64,000 nt of DNA from Ambrosia x helenae (Eukaryota; Streptophyta; Magnoliopsida; Asterales; Asteraceae): positions 1 to 64,000 of the forward strand of contig JAUTDX010000750.1 in assembly GCA_030844895.1 (NCBI GenBank). Direction: 5' to 3'. Below the pieces are notes generated by a model. That model was not told the DNA's origin. It did not search any database and saw only the letters and a program-made list of their open reading frames with translations. Shown piece by piece: positions 47,415 through 58,800 of the stretch. The position numbers and the translations under genes are program-made. Positions within the stretch are counted from its first letter, which is position 1. Each line of letters opens with the position of its first letter.

Positions 47415-47790
47415 GGTGGGGTTGACCCTGATGTGCAAATTGACAAGTAGAGAGACGAATGTTCTTACATATACACTTCTATGGATTGGTGTATCATATT
47501 TGATTGACTCGTTTCAGTACATGATCTTTCTATCTTTTACTTCATATTATCTAGATGCTACTGAGGCGTTCAACTTTTTCATCAAGTTCATTCTATTACG
47601 TTTGTGGTTCGTTTCTTTATACCAATTCAGAAAAAAAAAAAACTTTCCCAAATATTGAATATTGCCAAAAGAAAAACAATAGTTTTTTTTTCCATTCAGG
47701 CCACCCATGTATGGAAACTACTAGTTTGTTCAAAACTGTATTATTAAATAGTAATAGGTTATCCAGAGGACACACATATATTAAACTAGT
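47415..47790 (+). pseudogene. DPM1 exon 6 and intron 6 fragment (left palindrome arm)
   Basis: The exon part (to about 47516) encodes LTLMCKLTSRETNVLTYTLL and GVSYLIDSF-like sequence, matching LMRKLTSRGANVLAHTLLWP and GVSDLTGSF of the parent. GT follows at the same donor position. The intron part matches the parent through CCACCCATGTATGGAAACTA to AAACTAGT. It lacks the 382-bp MITE of the parent intron. Coding is degraded, so it cannot make protein. Confidence 0.85.
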
Positions 47791-48694
47791 CAATTTTAAC
47801 ATGAATTCCTAAAGTAAGTAATATATTTTTCTCACTTAGTAGAAGCATATATCTTTTAAAGGAGATGTCTTAGATTCGAACATGAGCAAAAGAGTCACTT
47901 AGAATTGTTGGTGTAAAATAGAGTACGAGTTCATTAGCCGTTAAAATAAAAACATTTATTAAAAAAATATTCTTTATAGTCCAAACAATTTTTTAATACC
48001 AAACAATCTTCGGTAAAAGAGTGATCAAATCATAGTAAGCCAATAACGGGAAAATGCTTGAATAACGCATTGGTTTCCAGCGTTAGCACATGTACACAGG
48101 AGCCTGTCTTCCTTCTAAAATGAAGTTTTATCGTATTGGTCTTCCAAGTTGTTAAAATTTATTATTTTCAAAATCTTCGTATCATTGTATAATGCCACGA
48201 AGATTTGTTGTTTAGGTGCAAAATTCTGAGACAATTTTACAACGATACGAAGATTTTGAAAATATAAATTTTAACAACTTGGAAGACCAATACGATAAAA
48301 CTTCATTTTGGAAGGAAGACGGGCTCCTGTGTACATGTGCTAACGCTGAAAGCCAAGGCGTTTCTTCAAGCATTTTCCCGTTATTGGCTTATTATGATTT
48401 GATCACTCTTTTACCGAAGATTGTTTGGTATTAAAAATTTGTTTGGAAACTATAAAGAATATTTTTAAATAAATATCTTATTCTTTTGAACAAGTAATGA
48501 ACTCGTACTTTATTTTACACCAATAACTCTAAATGACTCCCTTGCTTAGGTTTAAACTTGAGACCTCCCCTCTAAGAGACATATGTCTCTACCAAGTAAG
48601 TTATTTCCACACTGACAAAAATATCTTACTTAGTTTGAGAATTCATCTTTAATTGACTAGTTCAATATAAGTTTACCCTCTAGATTACTTATTA

Positions 48695-49698
48695 GACCAT
48701 GTGTAATGGGTATTATAGGGGCATGAATAAACATGATAATGCCCCCAACACCGTCCCCTTAGGCATTATATGGGCATGAAGAGGGAGTGGCATTTCTAGT
48801 ATAAGGGGGACAGGGCGCTACCAGAATTGGTCACGGGTACCCTACTACCAGCACGGTAACACCGCCGCCACCCATGCTGGTAGTGGTCCCGTGAACCAAA
48901 ATCTGGTTGTAGTTAACGGGCTGGTACCCGTGAGTTTATTTATTTTGATTTTTTGTTTATTTTTTTCTTTACTTCCATAACCAATATCACCTTCAATGTT
49001 TTTTCTTTATTTTTTTGAACATCCTTTGATGAAGATGAAAAAAGTTAAAACTTACATGGAGCAAAAAATGGAGAAGATGAAGTAGAAAGTGGTGACGGCT
49101 GTTTATACTCTTGCATATTTTAACCTAAATCTCTTTTTCTAATTTACACATCTCATCCTTGTTGTTTTTGCTTATGTTAAATTAAACCTAAAACTTATTT
49201 ATTAAGTTACATATTTCATCCTAATGTTTTTGTTTTATTTAAATTTTAATCTAAAACTCTTTTTTTTTCTTATTTCATTAAGACACGTGCTTCTTAATTT
49301 GTACATATAGCCTTTTTATTGATAAGTAGAGGTTTATTTATACATTACATAATAAGCATCTTTTATTAATCAAAATTTTTAATTAATTTTATTTAAAAAT
49401 AGAAAAAAAAACATTTCAGTGAAGGGAATGAGTGGAGTGCTGCCTACAAAAAAGTGTTTCAGTGAAGGAAATCAGTGAAGTGATGTGGCAGTGCAGGATT
49501 GGTAGAAATCAGTGAAGTGAAAACATGTTCAGTGGAGCGCCCTTTGTGCCCTAATGCCCAAATACGATAAAAATATGGAAAGTAATAACTAAAAAGGGCA
49601 TTAAGTGGCTTTACCCATTACACATTTTTTTGACGGACCTTATGATAATGATGTGGCGGAAAATGCCCCTTATGGGGCATTAACCATTACTTATGGTC
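48695..49698. mobile_element. Tourist-like MITE hosting a Harbinger-type element
   Basis: Inverted ends GACCATGTGTAATGGG and GACCATAAGTAATGGT flanked by TTA (48692-48694 and 49699-49701). About 257 bp belong to the host element; 48805-49551 is a later insertion. The interior has GGGGCAT/ATGCCCC words near both ends. Confidence 0.75.
48805..49551. mobile_element. Non-autonomous PIF/Harbinger element
   Basis: 747 bp, target TAA (48802-48804 and 49552-49554). Ends GGGGGACAGGGCGCTACCAG and the inverse of GGGCACAAAGGGCGCTCC. Its left subterminal (CTACCAGCACGGTAACACC) and right subterminal (GTGATGTGGCAGTG and CAGTGAAG repeats) match the transposase-bearing element at 14449-16306. It has no ORF of its own, so it was probably mobilised by that family's transposase. 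Confidence 0.85.
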
Positions 49699-49701
49699 TT
49701 A

Positions 49702-50025
49702 GAGCATTCACAGCCCGCATTAACCATTACTTATGGTCTTTTAAAGTCTCTTACATCTCATTCCTCATTCATATCCACTATAAGTTTTTTTATTATTGTT
49801 ATTTTCTTTCTTTACAACCAACATCAAACCACTCCACCTTCAATTTGTATTATTTTATTATTATTCAATGAGATGAGGGAAGTATGAAAGACCCTATATA
49901 TGGGGGGCTTAACATAGGTTTTTCGCAAATTTTAGAAATGGGGTATGGGGATAGGGGTTAGGATGGAGTGAGTTTTTGTAGGATTTTCGTAAATTTTAAG
50001 AATGAGGGAAGGGTTATGAATGCTC
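49702..50025. mobile_element. Second Tourist-like MITE
   Basis: Inverted ends GAGCATTCACAGCC and GAGCATTCATAACC flanked by TTA (49699-49701 and 50026-50028). It abuts the previous element and shares its TTA. A 24-bp word ending CATTACTTATGGTCTT occurs both at the end of the previous element (to 49700) and inside this one (to 49741). Confidence 0.75.
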
Positions 50026-50350
50026 TTACTATGTAATAATACAATTTTGAGCAAACTAGTAGTTTCCATACATGGGTAGCCTTAATGGAAAAAACCTAGT
50101 GTTTCTTTTTGGCAATATACAATAAACGAACTACTTAGATGAACCTGATGAAAAAGTTGAATGCTTCAATGGCATCTACATAATATAAAGTAAAATATAG
50201 AAAGATCATGTACCGAAACGAGTCAATCAAATCTGATACACCTAGAGGTGTGTGTGCAAGAACATTCCCCACTCCACTTGTCAATTTGCACATCAGGGTC
50301 CATCCCACCTCTTGCATAACCATCCTAGTAACAATATAAGCATTAGTTTT
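50026..50350 (-). pseudogene. DPM1 exon 6 and intron 6 fragment (right palindrome arm)
   Basis: On the minus strand, an exon piece reads AYIVTRMVMQEVGWTLMCKL, then NVLAHTP, GVSDLIDSFR and the GTACATGATC donor. The intron piece matches the parent gene and left arm. It extends about 45 bases further into exon 6 (GCTTATATTGTTACTAGG) than the left arm does. Not translatable as DPM1. Confidence 0.85.
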
Positions 50351-51405
50351 GTAATACCCCGACCCAGCTAGGGCTGACATGTTACTCATACAGGTATTAA
50401 AACCAAAACCAATCCATAATATTGAAACATAAATACCCTAATTACCATTTATTATGCTGTAGAAATATATTAATGAATTTCGATTCTTCAACTTCTTTTC
50501 ACGCTCCTCACTAAAATCCCAAATTTAATTTCTAACATTGCCTGTCAAACAAATAGAAAAACACAACAAAAGTAACGAAGAAATCAACAATACAAGTAAA
50601 TATTAATTAGCTCAAACAAAATAGGACCGAGACTGACTGACAAAGAACTTATTCAAAAATTTATTAGAAACTTAATATGGAACCGATACTGGAACGAATG
50701 GCATACAAATGTATAATGAACTCGAAAGAAACCGACGGAGACTTGCACATTGTTGACCATAAAGTCTAAACAATTTTTTTTATAAACAGTTTTATCTTAT
50801 ACATCGTTTAATAATTCTACGATTTATACAAGTTGATTGTCATTTGTATATAGAAATCCCAAAACGTGTCGTCTTTTAATAAACATTTACATTTAAATGA
50901 AATCTGATATTTTATCGAATCTCAAAACAAATTATTATTTAACAAAACAATATTTTACTAACTTTGAAAATTATATTTAATAAATAAAATAATTTAGAAA
51001 TAACTCGAGTTTAAAAGCAAAATAAAATTTTAGTAATCGATACAAAGAATGACACGGAAACAAAGACATGTCCGAAAACAAATACTAAAACAACACCAAA
51101 CCAAATACCAACTCAAAACAGATATCAGATACTAATCATAATGAGACCAATAGCAATAATCATAAACTTAACGTAATAAGAAAATCAACATAACCAGAAC
51201 TGAACATAGTCAGATGCATAATTACAACTACATGACAGATGTATATCAACAAAATAAGTCGTGTAATACGGAAGCACCCAAAGTCGAAGAAGAGGGGTAC
51301 ACATGTAGCTACTTTATGCACCAATGAGATGGTGTGTGGCGTTCACACATTATTCCATCCCACAAAAGTCAGAAAACAGAAATCAGAAACAAAACTACGA
51401 TCGAT
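50351..51405. other. Spacer, no gene
   Basis: AT-rich, with no recognisable ORF or element boundary. Confidence 0.45.
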
Positions 51406-51410
51406 CTATA

Positions 51411-51880
51411 TGTAAGATCCCACATCGGTTGAGAAGGAGAACAAACACTTCCTTATAAGGGGTGGGGGAACCTTCTCTACCAGACGCGTTTTGGCCAGTC
51501 CTTCGGGGGTGAGACCAATGCAAAACCGTGAGTTTGGCACCATTCTGATACGGCTGGGCGGGCAAAGCGGACAATATCGTGGTACGGGTTAGCTTGGGCT
51601 GTTACAGTTGGTATCAGAGCTGGGGCCTGGATCGGTATGCCAGTTGTGCCCGCGAGGACGCTGGGCTCCTTAAGGGGGGTGGATTGTAAGATCCCACATC
51701 GGTTGAGAAGGAGAACAAACACTTCCTTATAAGGGGTGGGGGAACCTTCTCTACCAGACGCGTTTTGGCCAGTCATTCGGGGGTGAGACCAATGCAAAAC
51801 CGTGAGTTTGGCACCAGTCTGATACGGCTGGGCGAGCAAAGCGGACAATATCGTGGTACGGGTTAGCTTGGGCTGTGACA
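51411..51880 (+). mobile_element. TRIM (terminal-repeat retrotransposon in miniature)
   Basis: Two 196-bp LTRs (51411-51606 and 51685-51880) starting TGTAAGATCCCACATCGG and ending in ACA, differing at about four positions. A primer-binding site TGGTATCAGAGC (51609-51620) complements initiator Met-tRNA. A purine tract AAGGGGGGTGGA precedes the second LTR. The 5-bp target duplication is CTATA (51406-51410 and 51881-51885). The internal region is only 78 bp and non-coding. The minus-strand ORF across it is a by-product of the LTRs. Confidence 0.95.
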
Positions 51881-51885
51881 CTATA

Positions 51886-52984
51886 CGCCTCCAAGTGGCC
51901 AGAGTACTATATATGTACAAATTAGAGACGTCGTGATTTTGATTACGCACTGTCACGAAAAGTGTTCATGTCGTTGACGCCTCAATGACAAGTCAGACAT
52001 GCTCGGGTGACGTAGCACAAAAGCTAATGATCATGTAATTACATACTGCAACTGAAAACAATTATAACGGAAACATGCGACCACGAGTACAAGTCTGAGG
52101 TATGACATGCTATCACACATTAACAAGCAAACAGACAAACACAAAAACTGTCTCAGAAAACGTATCATATATCTGACGAAAATATAGGAATCAAATTAGA
52201 CTTTAATATAGAGATATAAATCTCTACTACGAAGTAACGGATATGAATGTATACTATAATTGTAAGACTAAAGAATTAATACAAAAAAAGTAAAAAAAAA
52301 AAAGGAATTTGTACTATGATGAGGAAAGACCAGAATCCGTACCTTAGTTCAGCAAGCAAAGCAAAAGCAAAAGCAAAAACAAATCGACTTCTAACGCATA
52401 AACGAACCTATATTTTCATTATTTTTGTAAAACTTAACTTTACAAAACCTTAATTTGGGTATTTTTTTTTTTGAACGGTCTAACGGTACACACCCATAAC
52501 AAAGCCTCGCACCCTTAATTTGGGTATCTAACTCGTGGATGTATTGATTTCCGGAGACGGAGACGTTTCGGATTATTATCATGCTCTTAAAACATTATCA
52601 AATATAAAATTGTTTTTATATTGTTAATTATTGAAATATATATTGTTAAATTATTGTTTTTATATTGTTAATTATTGAAATACCTTTTTTTCTACGTTTT
52701 TAATTATCAACAAATGAACGTAATTCGCATCATCTTAATTTAAATCCTACTTGCTAACAGGTTCATATCACACGTATTATTAATGTTATAGATCACAAAT
52801 TCATAATACGCCATATTAACCATGCTTTACATTTAATTCTAGCCAACAATATGCAAATACTTTCGTACCTGGACACCTAACCATATCATTTGTACGATAA
52901 AAATAGTCATTTTTTTGTATTTATTTTTGTAGTAATACAATAGTCTCACATCATTACACTGTAATAATACAAATAAAAAAAATA
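51886..52984. other. Spacer with a truncated SINE
   Basis: No gene. A short GCAAAAGCAAAAGC run lies near 52356-52378. A duplicated TATTGTTAATTATTGAAATA word occurs near 52618 and 52660. Confidence 0.45.
52463..52512 (-). mobile_element. 50-bp truncated SINE relic
   Basis: Flanked by a perfect 15-bp target duplication CCTTAATTTGGGTAT (52448-52462 and 52513-52527). The T run at its left plus GAACGG matches the tail of the SINE at 16758-17234, so it is a 5'-truncated minus-strand copy. Confidence 0.7.
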
Positions 52985-53440
52985 GTAGTTTCCATTCATA
53001 TGGTCTTATTGGGTTATATTTCATTTGTATTGTTTTAATGGTTTGGCGTTGAGTGGTCTTCGTTTTGAAGACGCGCTCGTTTTTTAGTGAAGTTCAATGT
53101 TCAAAAAAAACTTAATTCTTTTGATAATTTACAATATTCTGGCAAGTTTATGGCCCAATTTAGCATAAAGAAACCACACACATACTTGCATGGCCTATAA
53201 AGTAGTATGAATGTGGGTGATTTTGATGAAAAGTTGAATATTTTATAAGTGGCATCTACATACACTATTCCTAGATAAAGTAAAAGACAGAAAACTGGTA
53301 ATCTAAGATTATGTACCGAAACGAGACTGTGAAATCTGATGTACCAGGCCATTGCATTGCCTCTCTACTTGTAAATTTGTCCATTACTGTACAACCATGA
53401 ACACCCCACCTCTCATAGAGGACATGTTTTCATTTGTTTC
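52985..53440 (-). pseudogene. DPM1 intron 5-exon 6-intron 6 fragment
   Basis: On the minus strand it starts in intron 5 (CTACTACTAATAATAAGTTC, then CAGGAAACAA) and contains exon 6 words AGAGGTGGGGTGTTCATGG, ACAAGTAGAGAGGC and TCAGATTT..CAGTCTCGTT. It continues across the GTACATAATCTTAGATTA donor into intron 6. About 35 bases of exon 6 are lost, and the frame is destroyed. It lacks the parent's intron 6 MITE (CTTTATAGGCCATGCAAG reads through). A short LINE end interrupts it at 53045-53108. Confidence 0.8.
53045..53108 (+). mobile_element. Very short LINE 3' end
   Basis: TGGTCTTCGTTTTGAAGACG, then GTTTTTTAGTGAAGTTCAAT and TTCAAAAAAAA, resembling the 3' UTR and A tail of the LINE at 35819-40129. 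A heavily 5'-truncated insertion. Confidence 0.5.
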
Positions 53441-53977
53441 CTGAACTTATTATTAGTAGTAGAGTTGGCAATTTCAACATATTAACTTATATAGGGTTTG
53501 ATAATTTAGGTTATGTTTTCCCTCTTAATGGAGTAAAGTAAATAAATTAAAGGAAAACTAGTCAAATGGACGAAACACTTATGGGTCAAAAGTTAGTCAA
53601 ATTATTTCTTTTACTTTTTAATACGTTAAAACCTCATAAATGTTGTATTGAAGAATAATTTTTTTTTTGAATGGCGAAACTTCTATATAAATATTGAAGA
53701 GTAAATTGTTATTGAAATAAGGGAGAATTACACAGATTGTCCTTTAGTTATACATGAAATTGCATCCTATGTCCTTTTTTCGAATTTTTAACTCCTTATG
53801 TCCTTTGTTTTATACAGTTGTTACATCCTATGTCCTTTAAGCCAAACCCAGTTAAAAATCTTGGTTAAGTAGGTCACATGCCCCTCACGTGAGGGGCAAA
53901 CCTGTCTTTTCACCCTCAATGAAGGACAATCTGTGTAGTTTCATGTATAATTAAAGGACAATATGTGTAATTCTCTC

Positions 53978-53978
<1 letters not shown>

Positions 53979-54055
<77 letters not shown>
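53979..54055 (+). repeat. (AAT)n microsatellite
   Basis: About 25 uninterrupted trinucleotide repeats inside the MULE. The complementary (ATT)n run is at 54783-54825, so the two could pair. Confidence 0.9.
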
Positions 54056-54056
<1 letters not shown>

Positions 54057-54780
54057 TTGTGTAATTCTCTCAAACATGATGACCACCACCACCTCCCCAC
54101 CGTCGAACCATCGCCGGACCACCACCACCTCCCCACCGTCGAACCATCAACCACCACCAAACCCCTCATTTAGATCCACCAAACCACCAATCGAACCACC
54201 ATTCGAACCCCTCATCAGATCCACCCCAAACCCCCACAACAACCACCCCAAACCCCTCTGCAAAACACCCACAACAACCACCCCAAACCCCTCTGCAAAA
54301 CACCCACAACAACCACCCCAAACCACCTCTGAAACCCACCTTCGTCAACACCACAGCCCCCCTCCTCTGCAAAACACTCTCAACGACCACCATCAACGAC
54401 CCGTCGTCGGAATCACAGGCGTCGTCGGAATTACACAGGTAGTCTGAAGCAAGAAAAGGGGGTTTTACCTAGTTCGTCGGAATCCACAGGCGTCGTCGGT
54501 CACCTCTGCACCTTCCTGCTTCTGAATCCACAGGCGTCGGAATCACTCTGTCACCGCCCTGCTTCGTCTCTCTCTCTCTCTCTCTCCTTCTAATCCTCTG
54601 CTTCTCTCTCCTCTTCTCTAATAAACAGTAACGCTGTGGGGGTGGGGTTCGACCACCGGAGAACCACCGTCGGCGGTGGTGGGAGTCCCTCCGGCTCCTC
54701 CTCCTTTCTCGGCTCCTCTCCTCTCTCTAGGTATTCTTCTCTCTCTCTCTCTCTCTCTAAAGTTTTATCAGAATTCAGTG

Positions 54781-54782
<2 letters not shown>

Positions 54783-54825
<43 letters not shown>
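54783..54825 (+). repeat. (ATT)n microsatellite
   Basis: About 14 repeats, preceded by (CT)n at about 54736-54758. A similar (CT)n run is at 54567-54587. Confidence 0.9.
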
Positions 54826-54826
<1 letters not shown>

Positions 54827-55047
54827 ATACAATTTGTCCTTTAATGTGAATTGACAGATTTGCCCCTCACGTGAGGGGCATGTGACCTACTTAACCAAGA
54901 TTTTTAACTGGGTTTGGCTTAAAGGACATAGGATGTAACAACTGTATAAAACAAAGGACATAAGGAGTTAAAAATTCGAAAAAAGGACATAGGATGCAAT
55001 TTCATGTATAACTAAAGGACAATCTGTGTAATTCTCCCTTGAAATAA

Positions 55048-55393
55048 TGTAACATCCATGAGCATATTTATTATTTGACGCATTAACTATTGGGAAATTG
55101 TTGACAAACAAACCTCTAGACTTTAATTTGAAGAATTTGTTAATAAGTTTTTTTTTAAGAGAAACTATCATTAAAACACCAAACAACAAGCTTTCTAGAC
55201 ATTATTTGTGGATGATTAATATCTTAACTTTTGGACCTTGAACGATAAATTCTCAGGATTAATTTATCTATTACAAAGTCCTAAAAATAAATTCAAAGGT
55301 ACTTTAATGCAACATTTTTCATTTCAAAATATTATTTGCAGGCTTATAATACATTTGACATTGTTTAACTTGTGTAATAAACTAAACTAGTTC
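55048..55393. other. Spacer holding inverted-repeat partner B
   Basis: No gene. 55241-55393 is the inverse of 44210-44425. It ends directly at the broken edge of the Copia LTR. Confidence 0.5.
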
Positions 55394-55798
55394 TTTATAG
55401 CAGCCTGAGTTGTGTTTCTTTAATCCAATCAACGATTCCAAATGAAACATTCTAACGGCTGAAATCCCTTGTGTTTCCTTGACGCAGATTGCCAACTCAG
55501 CATCATACAAGGATCAAGATTAACAAAGAATGGTCTAGATTGTATATAGCACATCACTTGGGCTGAAGTTGTGTTCACTTGGGCTGGACTTCATCAACAC
55601 ATCAACAACTGGGCCAGGTCCATATCATCAGCAGTCCATATCATCAGCTAGACAGCACAGCAGCCCAATAACCTGAAAATAATCTTATGCAAAATGTTAT
55701 AGAAATATTTATAAAACAATACAAGTAACCTTTTACCCTTAACCAATATTTTAACCCATTGGATAGAACTTAAGAAATATTATTATGTCATTTTAACA
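55394..55798 (-). repeat. Copia 3' LTR, truncated
   Basis: Matches 61126-61518 closely, from AGCAGCCTGAGTTGTG to ATTTTAACA, with a few substitutions and a small indel. About 270 bp of the distal part are missing. Confidence 0.85.
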
Positions 55799-55856
55799 CC
55801 CCTCACAATTCTATTGTCTAAATGGGTCAAATAGACATAACTTCCTACACAAATAC

Positions 55857-58800
55857 TCATGTGCAGCTGCCAATAACCCTTTTTGTGAATACATCAGCAA
55901 CTTGTTCCTTGGTATTTATAGATAAAGTCTTTATAACACCTTTAAGAATTTGATCTCTAAGAAAATAAAGATCCAATTCAAAATGCTTAGTCTTATCATA
56001 GAATACCGGATTTGCAGCAATAGAGATTTCAGCATCATTGTCACAAAGCACTTTAACAGGAACATTGACAAACACCTTAAGTTCTTCCAAATTATTTTTG
56101 ACCCATATAATCTCACAGGTAACAGCACACATAACACGATATTCAGCCTCAGTTGAAGACCTAGAGACTGTGGATTGTTTTTTGCTTTTCCTAGACACTA
56201 AGTTATCTCCCAAAAACACACAATAGCCCGTAACAGACTTCCTAGAGCTTGTACACTTAGCCCAGTCTGAATCAGAAAATGCCTCTAGTTCAAATTGATC
56301 AGATTTTTTGAACTTAATTCCTTTTCCAGGAGAAAGTTTCAAATATCTAAGCAACTTAAAGGCAATTTTCAAATGACCCTTCAAAGTGCTGTACATGTGT
56401 TGACTCAAGAAATGCACAGTATAGGAGATATAAGGTCTTGTATGAGAAAGATAAATTAATTTACCAATTAGCCACTGATAACTAGTTATATTCTCAATTG
56501 GTTCAGATTCATTTGCCACTAAAGAAGTCACAACATGATTTTGTTCTATGGGAACATTAACAGGTTTGCAGGCCAATAATCCATATTCAGCTAACAAATC
56601 AGCACAATACTTTCTTTGAGTTAAAACAAGACCATCATCTTCCTTAATGGCCTCTATACCCAAAAAATATTGTACTTTTCCTAAATCTTTAATCAAAAAT
56701 TTAGATTTAAGACACTGTTTAATCTTTTCAATTTCAACAAAAGAGTTTCCAGTAACAACTATATCATCCACATAAACAAGAAGGATAACACAAACAGAAT
56801 TAGAACACTTAAAAAAAGTATGGAATGATCACACTTGCTTCTTTGAAATCCAAACTCAAGCAACACATTCACAAGTTTTTCGTTCCGCATTCTAGGTGCT
56901 TGTTTTAAACCATAAAGAGATTTTTTAAGTTTACACACATTGTTATCATCTTTGTTACCAAAACCCTCAAGAAGTTTCATATAAACTTCCTCATTAAGAT
57001 CACCATAAAGAAAGGCATTGTTTATGTCTAACTGATAAAGATCCCAACCATTGTAAACAGCCATAGACACAATGCATCTAACAGTTACAATCTTAACAAC
57101 AGGAGCAAATGTCTCATTAAAATCAATTCCCTCTTTTTGACTATAGCCTTTGGCAACTAACCTAGCCTTATATCTCTCTATCTCACCATTAGACCTATAC
57201 TTAATCTTATAGATCCACTTACACCCCCACAATATTTTTATCTTGGGGAGTATCAACAATGGTCCAAGTATTATTCCTATTTAAAGCTTCTAACTCATCA
57301 TTTATGGCCTGAATCCATTTAGGACAGTTAGCAGCTTCATTAAAGTTTCTAGGTTCATGGTTTTTGGACAATGTGGAAGCAAAACACTTGGACTCAAAAG
57401 ACGAATTTATCATATTGACAAACTTTTCAATCCCATATTTAACTTTTCCTTCTACAATGTATTCATTATACTTAGAAGGAGAAACGGTACTTCTAGATGA
57501 CTTTCTAACACTGCTAGGACCAACAGACTCTGAAGTATCACCCTCAGAATTAGTCTGGTTATCACTTGTAGTAGTCACATGGTCTGCCCTATCAATGTCA
57601 TTTAACCTGTTGTTTGACTGTTGACTTCCAGCCATGTCATCAACAACTGGTTGACTAGCTGATTGCAAATCCCCATGTGTTCCTACATCTAACCTACATT
57701 GCCCCTTTCCATCATCATAGGGATCATTTACTTCAAAAAGATTTTGAGAGTTTGTGTTTTCAAAATTATCAAAAAAGTTTAGACTATTAACATGCTTTTC
57801 AGGATTAGAAACAAATGACTCATAATTTTTTTTTTTTTTTGAAAGGAAAACAATTTTCAAAAAACTTTACATCTCTTGAATATCCAACAGTTTTGCTATC
57901 AAGACTAAATACTTTGTATCCCTTTTTCTCATTTGAATATCCTATCAAAACACCTTTCTCAGCTTTACTATTAAACTTATCTGAATCATTCAATATGGTA
58001 CAAAAATACAGACACCCAAACAATTTTAAATGATCTAGAAAGGGTTCAAATCCATATAACAACTCATAAGGTATTTTTCCTCTTAATACTCCAGAAGGTG
58101 TCCTATTTATAAGATAAGCAGCAGTCAATACACATTCAGTCCGGAACCTAATAGGAATGTTACTCTGAAATAGAAGAGCTCTAGCAACATTAAGAAGGTG
58201 CATATGCTTCCTCTCAACAATACCATTTTGTTGAGGGGTATAGACACATGTGGTTTGATGCATTATTCCCTTGTCTTTACAAAACATATCCATTTGATTA
58301 TTAACAAATTCAAGTCCATTGTCACTTCTGAAACACTTTATATGCTTATTAAACTGAGTTTGAATTATGTTAAAAAAGTCTTTAATATTTTCAAACACAT
58401 TAGATTTGTTTTTTTTAATAAACATACCTAAACAACCCCGGGAATAATCATCAACAATAGTCAAGAAATATCTAAAGCCATCTCTACTAACAACTTTATA
58501 GGGACCCCACACATCCAAGTGAACAAGTTCACCAACTTGAGTTGATTTATGTTCACTAAGTGGGAAGGGTTCTCTATGTTGTTTGGCCCTATGACAAATC
58601 TCACATGGTTGACTTTATCATGATCACCTAAGTTAAGCTTAGTTTTGAGAGTGTTAACAGCTTGATCTGAAGGGTGTCCTAACCTAGCATGCCATATATC
58701 ATGTAATTCAGAATTAAAACACACCTTAGCATTTAAACATGTATTTCCACACAAATACAATCCATCAAGCTGTTTACCAGTCACAAGGATGTTCTTGGTT

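Larger units (their letters stand above)
47415..50345. repeat. Imperfect palindrome with ~770-bp arms
   Basis: The left arm 47415-48186 matches in inverse the right arm 48239-48694 plus 50026-50345, around a ~50-bp spacer at 48187-48238. The match near the centre is close; for example AAGTTTTATCGTATTGGTCT on the left meets its exact complement on the right. Outer parts of both arms are DPM1 exon 6 and intron 6; inner parts are unassigned. Two insertions lie in the right arm, and removing 48695-50025 at TTA restores colinearity with the left arm (TTACTATKTAATAATAC). Transcription through it would give a long hairpin RNA. Confidence 0.85.
53721..55038. mobile_element. Mutator-like element with ~200-bp inverted ends
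   Basis: A perfect 9-bp target duplication TTGAAATAA (53712-53720 and 55039-55047) flanks inverted ends starting GGGAGAATTACACAGATTG. The inversion extends about 190 bp per side, including ACATCCTATGTCCTTTAAGC and GCCCCTCACGTGAGGGGC. A second partial copy of the terminus lies at about 53920-53977. The interior holds (AAT)n, (CT)n and (ATT)n microsatellites and a CCACC-rich stretch, but no transposase. The Pro/Thr-rich ORF at 54076-54447 is probably not a gene. Confidence 0.85.

Noticed and set aside
48216..48434. 72-codon ORF in the right palindrome arm
   Set aside because: It has protein-like composition, but the left arm copy is not open and no family is recognised; kept as part of the palindrome.
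51477..51956. 159-codon minus-strand ORF
   Set aside because: Runs across both LTRs of the TRIM, so the peptide repeats itself; not a gene.
53916..54169. Minus-strand ORFs with poly-Ile or poly-Leu
   Set aside because: Translation of the (AAT)n microsatellite.
54076..54447. Pro/Thr-rich ORF of 123 codons
   Set aside because: Low-complexity CCACC repeats inside a MULE give long open frames by chance; no domain and no start context supports it.
54590..54832. ORFs with poly-Asn (-) or poly-Leu (+)
   Set aside because: Translation of the (ATT)n and (CT)n microsatellites.
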